The notes beneath the pieces were generated by a model that searched no databases, was not told where the DNA came from, and saw nothing but the letters and a program-made list of their open reading frames with translations. A DNA stretch of 5,501 bases, taken from NCBI GenBank assembly GCA_023388205.1, contig JAEWGS010000006.1, positions 1 to 5,501 of the forward strand. Reading direction: 5' to 3'. The DNA comes from Bacillota bacterium. Its GTDB lineage: Bacteria; Bacillota; Clostridia; Saccharofermentanales; Fastidiosipilaceae. The position numbers and the translations under genes were made by a program. Positions 1 to 4,729 of this stretch are shown here, in pieces; position 1 is the first letter of the stretch; each line of letters opens with the position of its first letter.

Positions 1-68
1 ATTAGCTCAGTTGGTAGAGCACTTGACTTTTAATCAAGGGGTCTGGAGTTCGAGCCTCCAATGGATCA
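1..68 (+). tRNA. tRNA-Lys (anticodon UUU), 5' end cut by window
   Basis: Carries lysine to AAA/AAG codons. The cloverleaf can be drawn from tRNA nucleotide 6 onward. The D arm is GCTC/GAGC with AGTTGGTA loop. The anticodon stem CTTGA/TCAAG (22-26/34-38) closes the loop CTTTTAA, with TTT at 29-31. The T arm is TGGAG/CTCCA around TTCGAGC (44-60). The 3' acceptor strand ATGGATC (61-67) is followed by discriminator A68. The first two bases of the window (AT) fit the end of the expected 5' acceptor strand, so about five bases lie outside. CCA is not encoded (the bases after 68 are GCG), so it must be added after transcription. An intrinsic terminator follows directly. Confidence 0.95.
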
Positions 69-75
69 GCGAATC

Positions 76-110
76 AGAGAGTACGGATTTTGTCTGTACT
101 CTCTTTTTGT
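76..110 (+). terminator. Intrinsic terminator of tRNA-Lys
   Basis: A perfect 9-bp stem AGAGAGTAC (76-84) / GTACTCTCT (96-104) with an 11-nt loop runs into a T-rich tail (104-108 and beyond). It starts 8 nt after the tRNA 3' end, so it most likely ends the tRNA transcript. Confidence 0.8.
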
Positions 111-142
111 TTATCTGTTTATTTGCGTGTCGAAGGCGCAAT

Positions 143-166
143 CAAAAAGGAGGCCGAGGCCTCCTT
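143..166 (-). terminator. Intrinsic terminator of the trxB-nitroreductase operon
   Basis: Read on the minus strand, AAGGAGGCC (166-158) and GGCCTCCTT (155-147) form a GC-rich stem with a very short loop, followed by five T residues (148-144). It lies 60 nt beyond the stop codon at 226 and is oriented to stop the leftward operon. Together with the tRNA terminator it keeps the two converging transcripts apart. Confidence 0.8.
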
Positions 167-186
167 GGAATCAAGCTTAAAATCAA

Positions 187-218
187 GTTGTGAGCAGTAG
201 ACTGTTGTGAGCAGCAGA
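187..218. repeat. Two-copy 17-bp imperfect tandem repeat
   Basis: GTTGTGAGCAG occurs at 187-197 and again at 204-214. Extended to 15 bases, the copies differ at one position. The repeat lies in the 3' untranslated tail of the leftward operon, between the stop codon at 226 and the terminator. No function is evident. Confidence 0.5.
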
Positions 219-225
219 ACGCTCT

Positions 226-1038
226 TTATTCAACTTCCTGAATGAGATCAAAATTGAGCGTGTGAGGTGCTTTGACGCCTTTGGGAGCGATTTCGCCAAC
301 AATCATTGCCAAACTAAGGTAGTGGGTCTTAGGCACGCCAAAGAGCTCGAGCTGTTCGGGATTTTCATTCAGCGGGCGGACTCGACCGATGATGCAAGAG
401 CCAAGGCCAAGGGCCGTTGCGGCCAGACCGATATTTTGACTTGCGATACCTGCGTCAATATCAGCGTAGGTCATTGGCTGTCCATCGTCTTCGTAGGGCG
501 AGTGAATCAAAATGAGAAGAGGCGCCTCGTAGAAGACATGGTCGCTGTCATGGTTAAGTTGACGATCCGGGTTGATCAGAAGCGACAGCTCATTAATTCG
601 ATCTTGATTTTGCAAAAAACTGAAATGAAGCTCCTGGCGATTTCTTGCGGTTGGCGCAGTGAGGCAGGCGATTTTGAGCGCTTCGAGAGCGGTGGGAGAC
701 AAGGGCTTTTTTTCAAAGGCGCGGCAGCTGTAGCGTTGTTCCATGACTTCAATGGCAGGATGCTTTTCAAATTCAACGGACATAAAAGGGTTTTCCTCCT
801 TAGCGTCTAAAATGCATTGATATAAAGCGCGGGCTTTTTCTTCAGTTTTTGGGGGCAGATACGCGGGAACTTGAAAGAGAAAGTTGCTGGATGGATCTGT
901 CAAAACATCAAATAGAGCATCGAGATTATGCCCAAAGTGAGCGGGCACTTGTAGTTGACGGATGACTTGAGTCCAAAGCTGCTCCCAGGGCAGTGAAAAA
1001 TCTTTGCTTTTAAGTTGTAAAGTGACTTTCTGACACAT
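226..1038 (-). CDS. Barstar-like domain fused to FMN nitroreductase family protein
   Basis: This 270-residue protein has two parts. Residues about 1-90 resemble barstar, the intracellular inhibitor of barnase-type RNases. The signature PAHFGHNLDALFDVL (32-46) matches the barstar helix whose two aspartates contact barnase (here D40 and D44), and DAKEE (78-82) matches the later acidic pair. Residues about 92-270 are a short FMN-dependent nitroreductase: RYSCR (92-96) is the usual RxSxR flavin-phosphate motif, APTARNRQ (118-125) the APSxxNxQ motif, and DIDAGIASQNIGLAATALGLGSC (173-195) the conserved core helix. Such enzymes reduce nitro compounds, quinones or flavins with NAD(P)H in the cytoplasm; the substrate here is unknown. 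The start codon is 20 nt after the trxB stop, has no clear Shine-Dalgarno, and has an in-frame TGA shortly upstream, so translation may depend on coupling to trxB. No barnase-like gene is visible nearby. Domain assignments come from recalled motifs, not a search. Confidence 0.85.
   Translation of the reverse strand: MCQKVTLQLKSKDFSLPWEQLWTQVIRQLQVPAHFGHNLDALFDVLTDPSSNFLFQVPAYLPPKTEEKARALYQCILDAKEENPFMSVEFEKHPAIEVMEQRYSCRAFEKKPLSPTALEALKIACLTAPTARNRQELHFSFLQNQDRINELSLLINPDRQLNHDSDHVFYEAPLLILIHSPYEDDGQPMTYADIDAGIASQNIGLAATALGLGSCIIGRVRPLNENPEQLELFGVPKTHYLSLAMIVGEIAPKGVKAPHTLNFDLIQEVE
229..783 (-). other. Possible internally initiated free nitroreductase (from Met86)
   Basis: Starting at the in-frame ATG at 783-781 gives a 185-residue protein that is a complete short-type nitroreductase with almost no surplus sequence before its RxSxR motif. 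The stop codon is the one shared with the long frame (ending at 226). The start is preceded by a much better ribosome binding site than the long form. This is an inference from the start-site context; the ATG could also be used only as an internal methionine codon. Confidence 0.5.
795..802 (-). promoter_or_regulatory. Internal Shine-Dalgarno before Met86
   Basis: The minus strand reads TAAGGAGG at 802-795, an eight-base match to the anti-Shine-Dalgarno end of 16S rRNA. It is followed by 11 nt and then an ATG in the same frame as the surrounding gene. The same 11-nt spacing is seen for greA in this window, so it is probably usable by this organism. It is encoded by the codons of the last barstar helix (Ala-Lys-Glu-Glu). 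Confidence 0.6.
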
Positions 1039-1058
1039 AAAGGTTCGTCGTCAAGGGC

Positions 1059-2060
1059 TCACTTAAGATTGAGTTGTCGCAAAAAGGCTGTGACCGCTTG
1101 AGCTGCAATCGCCCCGTCGTTTCCCGCTGTGATGACTTGGCGTAAAACTTTGACACGACAATCGCCCGCGGCAAAGATGCCAGAAATTTGGGTTTCCATC
1201 TGTGCATCCACTTCGATGTAGCCTTGCGCGTCAAGAATGGGTAGATCCTTGAGGTACGCTGTGTTCGGGACCGAACCAATAAAAGGGAAGACCGCTTGGC
1301 AAGAAAGTTCTTCCGTTTCGCCCGTAACTGCATGTCGAATCAGGACGGATTTGACGCCCTCTTTGGGATCGCCATGAATTTCGTCGACGATCGTATTTTT
1401 GCGCACCTCGATTTTGGGATTGGCAGCGGCTCGATCTAAGAAAATACGGTCGGCGTGCACGCGTTCGCTTCTGAGGAAAATGTAGACTTTGTTGGCAAAT
1501 CGAGTGAGGTAGTCTCCTTCTTCAAAAGCGGAGTCTCCGGAACCGACGACCACAATGTCACAGTCTTTGAAAAAAGCCCCGTCGCAAACTGCGCAATAGC
1601 TGACGCCCATGCCGCGGAACTCATCTTCGCCCGGAATGTTTAAGTGTCGCTCGTTACAACCGCTCGCTAAGATGATTGCAAGCGTCTCATAAGACTGACT
1701 CAGTCCTTTGACTGTTTTGACGAGCTGATCGGCTTGCTCGATTCCAGAAACAACATCCCAGGTGATCTCACAGCCGGCGGCTTTGGCGTGTGCTTCCATC
1801 TGCGAAGCGAGCTCTTGACCTTTGATAGAAGTGAGGCCAGGGTAATTTTCAATCAGATCGGTACTGAGCATTTTGCCCCCGGGCGCACCTTGTTCTAAGA
1901 CCAAAGTTTTTAATCCCGCACGAGCCGCGTAAATGCCTGCGCTCAAGCCTGCAGGACCAGCTCCGATGATGACGAGATCATATAAGTTGTCTCGGTTGAC
2001 GTGCTCGGGAAGCGTCACGGAATCTTGGGGATGCTCATGTGTTTTTCTCAAATCAGCCAT
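1059..2060 (-). CDS. trxB: Thioredoxin reductase (FAD-dependent)
   Basis: Cytoplasmic flavoprotein that passes electrons from a nicotinamide coenzyme through FAD and a cysteine pair to thioredoxin. Of its 333 residues, the first 26 form a polar extension beyond the usual start. Then come the FAD-binding GAGPAG (33-38), ENYPG (71-75), the redox-active CAVCD (156-160), the second dinucleotide-binding motif GSGDSA (173-178) and the C-terminal FAD site GIFAAGD (294-300) followed by RQVITA (307-312). The NADPH-recognition motif HRRxxxR is not intact: the aligned residues 196-202 read LRSERVH. This may point to NADH or another donor. The start is supported by AAAGGAG at 2072-2066, 5 nt before the ATG. 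It is the first gene of a leftward operon with the barstar-nitroreductase gene. TrxB identity is secure; coenzyme preference is not. Confidence 0.95.
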   Translation of the reverse strand: MADLRKTHEHPQDSVTLPEHVNRDNLYDLVIIGAGPAGLSAGIYAARAGLKTLVLEQGAPGGKMLSTDLIENYPGLTSIKGQELASQMEAHAKAAGCEITWDVVSGIEQADQLVKTVKGLSQSYETLAIILASGCNERHLNIPGEDEFRGMGVSYCAVCDGAFFKDCDIVVVGSGDSAFEEGDYLTRFANKVYIFLRSERVHADRIFLDRAAANPKIEVRKNTIVDEIHGDPKEGVKSVLIRHAVTGETEELSCQAVFPFIGSVPNTAYLKDLPILDAQGYIEVDAQMETQISGIFAAGDCRVKVLRQVITAGNDGAIAAQAVTAFLRQLNLK

Positions 2061-2065
2061 ATGTA

Positions 2066-2072
2066 CTCCTTT
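2066..2072 (-). promoter_or_regulatory. Ribosome binding site of trxB
   Basis: AAAGGAG on the minus strand, 5 nt before the ATG at 2060. It decides the start that includes the 26-residue polar N-terminal extension. Confidence 0.8.
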
Positions 2073-2221
2073 GAAGACTTTGCTAGTCGTTCGTGAATTA
2101 TGTGAGATTTTAATTCAGCGGACTTTTGTTCAGTGCCAGGCTAAAATTTGCTTCAAAAATGGATGAAGGACAATTTTGCGACAAAAGCTGTCGATTCAAG
2201 GCACTTGCAAAAGACATTTTG

Positions 2222-2230
2222 ATCATAGCA
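2222..2230 (-). promoter_or_regulatory. Candidate extended -10 promoter for trxB
   Basis: On the minus strand, TGCTATGAT (2230-2222) has the form TGnTATGAT, one mismatch from an ideal extended -10. No good -35 lies 16-18 nt upstream. If used, it would leave a trxB leader of about 155 nt. No better minus-strand promoter was found between here and trxB, so this is only a weak proposal. Confidence 0.3.
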
Positions 2231-2370
2231 TTGAGCCAGCTTAGATTGCGTACCCGATACAGCTTGTTGAAATTTTATAAAAGGACATTGGGGCCTTTGA
2301 GTGACGCATCACACGCCGCATCAAGCGCCCAAAGCGTGCTGTCACCTGTAAGCACTCGTCGCCTATTCGT

Positions 2371-2440
2371 TCGGCCCGCCCGGCCGTCCGGCCCGCCCAG
2401 CCGCCCAGCCGTCCTCCGCTCGTCGCCCAGCCGTCCTCCT
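2371..2440. repeat. C-rich degenerate repeat block, G-rich on minus strand
   Basis: GCCCAGCCGTCCTCC occurs exactly twice (2403-2417 and 2425-2439, 22-bp period) and CGGCCCGCCC exactly twice (2372-2381 and 2389-2398, 17-bp period). The block is nearly all C and G with strong strand asymmetry. The minus strand carries six GGG runs; five of them have loops of 1, 10, 1 and 5 nt, so a G-quadruplex is possible. It lies between two divergent genes and about 80 nt upstream of the guaB promoter candidate. Confidence 0.75.
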
Positions 2441-2520
2441 GGAGAAACCGTGCGTGAAGGCTTATGTAAAATGCCGCTATATAGGACGGCCAAGGCCAAA
2501 GAAAAGGGCAGTCTGACCTC

Positions 2521-2550
2521 TTCACAGCCCTGCTCGAAGCGTGCTAGACT
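2521..2550 (+). promoter_or_regulatory. Candidate guaB promoter
   Basis: TTCACA (2521-2526, one mismatch from TTGACA) is followed after 18 nt by TAGACT (2545-2550) preceded by TGC, an extended -10 element. Transcription would start near 2557, giving a leader of about 25 nt before the guaB ATG. Confidence 0.5.
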
Positions 2551-2571
2551 TGATTGAAAAGCGCTAAGCGC

Positions 2572-2577
2572 GGGAGG
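2572..2577 (+). promoter_or_regulatory. Ribosome binding site of guaB
   Basis: GGGAGG lies 4 nt before the ATG at 2582 and fixes the start. A small GCGC-TAA-GCGC inverted repeat (2561-2571) abuts it. Confidence 0.75.
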
Positions 2578-2581
2578 ATTC

Positions 2582-4087
2582 ATGGCGAAGTATTACGACA
2601 TTGATTCACGGACATTCAATGAATATCTATTGATCCCAAACTATACGGATGAGAATTGTCGTCCGGACCGAGTGAGTCTTAAGACGGCTCTGGTCAAATA
2701 TCGACCCGGTGAGGAAGATCAGGTGCTCCACCTGAATATTCCGCTGACTTCAGCGATTATGCAGTCTGTTTCTGATTCAGGTCTTGCGATCGCCTTGGCG
2801 CGTTCGGGAGGCCTGTCTTTTATTTTTGGCAGCCAATCGATTGAGAGCCAGGCGCAGATGGTTGAACGCGTTAAGAATTTCAAAGCGGGCGTCGTGATCA
2901 GTGACACGAACATCACCCCGGATGGGACTTTAGGCGAAATGCTTGAACTCGTCGATCGAACCGGACATTCCACCGTTGCCGTCACTGATGATGGAACGCC
3001 GCACGGTCGCCTTTTGGGCTTGATCACGAAGCGCGATTACCGTTTGTCTAGGACCTCTATAGATACACCTGTTGCGCAATTCATGACGCCTTTGGATCAG
3101 TTGGTGGTCGGACATGAACCTTTGGATTTGAGTAGCGCAAACGATATGATTTGGGCGCATAAGCTCAACCAATTGCCTTTGATCGACGCCGAAGGTCATC
3201 TGAAAGGCCTCGTTTTCCGCCGCGACTATGATGAACACAAAGAAAATCCCGATGAGCTTTTGGACTTGAATAAGCGCCTCATTGTCGGTGCGGGGATCAA
3301 CACGAGAGACTATGAGACGCGCGTACCAGCTTTGGTTGCAGCGGGTGTTGATGTGCTTTGCATTGATAGCTCGGACGGCTATAGCTTTTGGCAGAAAAAT
3401 ACGCTGGAATATGTCAAAGCAAATTACCCGCATATCCCGATTGGCGCGGGCAATGTTGTCGATCGTGAAGGCTTTAGATTCCTCGTTGAAGCAGGAGCTG
3501 ACTTTGTCAAAGTGGGCATCGGTGGTGGATCGATTTGTATTACACGCGAGACGAAAGGGATCGGATGTGGTCAGGCGACTGCTTTGCAAATGGTCTGTGA
3601 GGCGCGCGATGAATATTTCAAAGAAACGGGTATTTATGTCCCCATCTGTAGTGACGGCGGCATTGTCTATGACTATCACATGAGTTTGGCGCTAGCGATG
3701 GGGGCGGACTTCTTGATGCTAGGTCGTTACTTCGCTCGATTTGATGAGAGTCCAACGCGCCGTTTGTTTATCAATGGCGCCTATGTCAAAGAGTACTGGG
3801 GCGAGGGCAGCAATCGAGCGCGCAATTGGCAGCGTTATGACGAAGGAACCCAAGAGGGCGGCATGATCTTTGAAGAAGGCGTTGACTCATACGTCTCTTA
3901 TGCGGGCTCACTTCGTGACAATGTCGAGGCATCTTTGGCCAAAATTAAAGCGACCATGTGCTCTTGTGGATCCGTTTCTCTCCCAGAATTTAGAGATAAA
4001 GCAAGGCTCATTCGCGTTTCTGCGACCAGTATTGTTGAAGGTGGCGCCCATGATGTGATTTTGAGAAACCGAGAGGAACGCCGATAA
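2582..4087 (+). CDS. guaB: IMP dehydrogenase, Tritrichomonas-like type
   Basis: Oxidises IMP to XMP with NAD+, the committed step to GMP, in the cytoplasm. The 501-residue protein is a TIM barrel with a CBS-domain pair inserted at about residues 100-225. Key features are SAIMQSVS (57-64), IDSSDG (261-266), the catalytic loop GIGGGSICITRE (312-323) with Cys319, the flap Arg-Tyr pair R418-Y419 in NWQRYD, and the C-terminal IVEGGAHDV (484-492) that helps the potassium site. From recalled sequence it follows the IMPDH of the protozoan Tritrichomonas foetus closely from the first residues (MAKYY) to the end, with catalytic Cys319 and Arg418 at the same numbers and nearly the same length (about 503). 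It differs from the common bacterial form, whose loop reads GPGSICTTR. One change is Cys329, where I recall Arg in the T. foetus protein. The stop is 62 nt before greA, so cotranscription is likely. Confidence 0.95.
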   Translation: MAKYYDIDSRTFNEYLLIPNYTDENCRPDRVSLKTALVKYRPGEEDQVLHLNIPLTSAIMQSVSDSGLAIALARSGGLSFIFGSQSIESQAQMVERVKNFKAGVVISDTNITPDGTLGEMLELVDRTGHSTVAVTDDGTPHGRLLGLITKRDYRLSRTSIDTPVAQFMTPLDQLVVGHEPLDLSSANDMIWAHKLNQLPLIDAEGHLKGLVFRRDYDEHKENPDELLDLNKRLIVGAGINTRDYETRVPALVAAGVDVLCIDSSDGYSFWQKNTLEYVKANYPHIPIGAGNVVDREGFRFLVEAGADFVKVGIGGGSICITRETKGIGCGQATALQMVCEARDEYFKETGIYVPICSDGGIVYDYHMSLALAMGADFLMLGRYFARFDESPTRRLFINGAYVKEYWGEGSNRARNWQRYDEGTQEGGMIFEEGVDSYVSYAGSLRDNVEASLAKIKATMCSCGSVSLPEFRDKARLIRVSATSIVEGGAHDVILRNREERR

Positions 4088-4097
4088 GTCTCAAGCG

Positions 4098-4106
4098 TGG
4101 TATAAT
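4098..4106 (+). promoter_or_regulatory. Extended -10 promoter of greA
   Basis: TGGTATAAT is a perfect TGnTATAAT extended -10, beginning 11 nt after the guaB stop codon. No good -35 is seen, as is usual for extended -10 promoters. Transcription would start near 4113. It would let greA, and perhaps lysS, be made independently of guaB. Confidence 0.65.
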
Positions 4107-4131
4107 TCCTATTATTGTGCCATTTTGAATT

Positions 4132-4138
4132 AGAGGAG
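4132..4138 (+). promoter_or_regulatory. Ribosome binding site of greA
   Basis: AGAGGAG lies 11 nt before the ATG at 4150. It overlaps the alternative GTG at 4138, which therefore cannot be the start, and is too far (17 nt) from the ATG at 4156. Confidence 0.7.
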
Positions 4139-4149
4139 TGATTCATCCC

Positions 4150-4626
4150 ATGTCTATGCAGACCTTTGATATGACCCAAGAGGGCGTCAACGCACTAAAA
4201 GAAGAACTCGAGCATCGCAAGGTAGTTCTCAGATCGGAGATTGGGGAACGTATTAAGGTAGCTCTGGGTTACGGTGATTTGTCCGAGAACTCAGAATATG
4301 ATGAAGCGAAGCAGGCTCAAGCGGACAATGAACAGCGCATTCAAGAGATCGAGGCGATTTTGAAAAATGCCCGCGTCATTGAGGCACACGAAATTAGTAG
4401 TAACCAAGTGACGCTCGGATCCAAAGTGACGCTGCTCGATTTGGATTTTGATGAAGAACTCAACTACACCTTAGTGAGCGCTCAAGAAGAAGATATCTTC
4501 GCTGGTAAGATTTCTTCTGAGAGTCCTGTTGGCTTAGCCATTATCGGCAAGGGCCGCGGTGAAGAAGTTGAAGTGAAAACGCCAGTGGGCATGAGTCACT
4601 ATAAGATCGTTGATATCAATAAATGA
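4150..4626 (+). CDS. greA: Transcription elongation factor GreA
   Basis: Binds the secondary channel of backtracked RNA polymerase and stimulates cleavage of the nascent RNA 3' end, freeing stalled complexes. The 158 residues equal the E. coli GreA length. Residues about 1-75 form the N-terminal coiled coil. Its tip GYGDLSENSEYDEAK (40-54) carries the acidic pair D43 and E46 that act at the polymerase active site (D41 and E44 in E. coli). Residues about 80-158 are the FKBP-like C-terminal domain, with conserved SPVGLAIIGK (105-114) and the closing YKIVDI. The start at 4150 fits both the family length and the Shine-Dalgarno. It follows guaB by 62 nt and precedes lysS, a gene order common in Clostridia. 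Confidence 0.96.
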   Translation: MSMQTFDMTQEGVNALKEELEHRKVVLRSEIGERIKVALGYGDLSENSEYDEAKQAQADNEQRIQEIEAILKNARVIEAHEISSNQVTLGSKVTLLDLDFDEELNYTLVSAQEEDIFAGKISSESPVGLAIIGKGRGEEVEVKTPVGMSHYKIVDINK

Positions 4627-4641
4627 TTGAAGGACGTTTTA

Positions 4642-4690
4642 GAAATCGCCCTCGTTTGCCATGGTCAACGGGGGCGATTTCGATATTTTT
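4642..4690 (+). terminator. Intrinsic terminator after greA
   Basis: A 15-bp stem, GAAATCGCCCTCGTT (4642-4656) with AACGGGGGCGATTTC (4667-4681), has one G-T wobble and a 10-nt loop. Four bases later comes TTTTT (4686-4690). It lies 15 nt after the greA stop and 39 nt before lysS. It may end most transcripts or act as a partial terminator that tunes lysS expression. Confidence 0.75.
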
Positions 4691-4719
4691 GTAAAAAGGA
4701 GTGAAGGCCTTTTGGCCGC

Positions 4720-4724
4720 AGGAG
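4720..4724 (+). promoter_or_regulatory. Ribosome binding site of lysS
   Basis: AGGAG lies 5 nt before the ATG at 4730, favouring this start over the in-frame ATG at 4745. A GGCC-TTTT-GGCC inverted repeat (4706-4717) sits just upstream. Confidence 0.7.
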
Positions 4725-4729
4725 AAGCT

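Larger units (their letters stand above)
2061..2581. other. 521-nt divergent intergenic region
   Basis: This spacer separates the trxB start from the guaB start on the opposite strand. It contains the trxB ribosome binding site, a weak leftward promoter candidate (2222-2230), several short hairpins such as CGACA/TGTCG (2179-2193) and GTGCT/AGCAC (around 2336-2355), the C-rich repeat block (2371-2440), and the guaB promoter and ribosome binding site (2521-2577). Open frames that cross it have poor starts and low-complexity translations. No known riboswitch or RNA gene was recognised. Confidence 0.6.

Noticed and set aside
11..193. 60-residue plus-strand open frame starting inside the tRNA
   Set aside because: It overlaps the tRNA and both terminators, lacks a ribosome binding site and has no recognisable protein features.
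262..810. 182-residue plus-strand open frame
   Set aside because: It is antisense to the barstar-nitroreductase gene, which has clear family motifs; the antisense translation has none.
2279..2299. Hairpin AAAGG/CCTTT with T-rich flank on the minus strand
   Set aside because: The stem is only about 5 bp, and no gene that would need a terminator here reads in that direction.
2464..2483. Alternative guaB -10 elements (TAAAAT at 2467, TATATA at 2478)
   Set aside because: Neither has a reasonable -35 at 16-18 nt; the pair at 2521-2550 is better placed and better matched.
2126..2557. 143-residue plus-strand open frame in the divergent spacer
   Set aside because: It starts at TTG without a Shine-Dalgarno, crosses the repeat block as low-complexity Ser/Pro/Arg sequence, and runs through the guaB promoter candidate.
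2561..2571. GCGC-TAA-GCGC inverted repeat before the guaB ribosome binding site, considered as an operator
   Set aside because: The 4-bp arms are too short to distinguish from chance in GC-rich sequence and match no operator I recognise.
2275..2583. 102-residue minus-strand open frame over the repeat block
   Set aside because: Its translation is low-complexity Gly/Arg-rich across the repeats, it begins over the guaB start, and no family motif is visible.
2930..3679. 249-residue minus-strand open frame
   Set aside because: It lies wholly antisense to guaB, whose identity is certain; it is a by-product of codon use in that gene.
4138..4149. Upstream GTG start for greA adding four residues
   Set aside because: The GTG overlaps the last base of the AGAGGAG ribosome binding site. 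The ATG at 4150 gives the usual 158-residue length.
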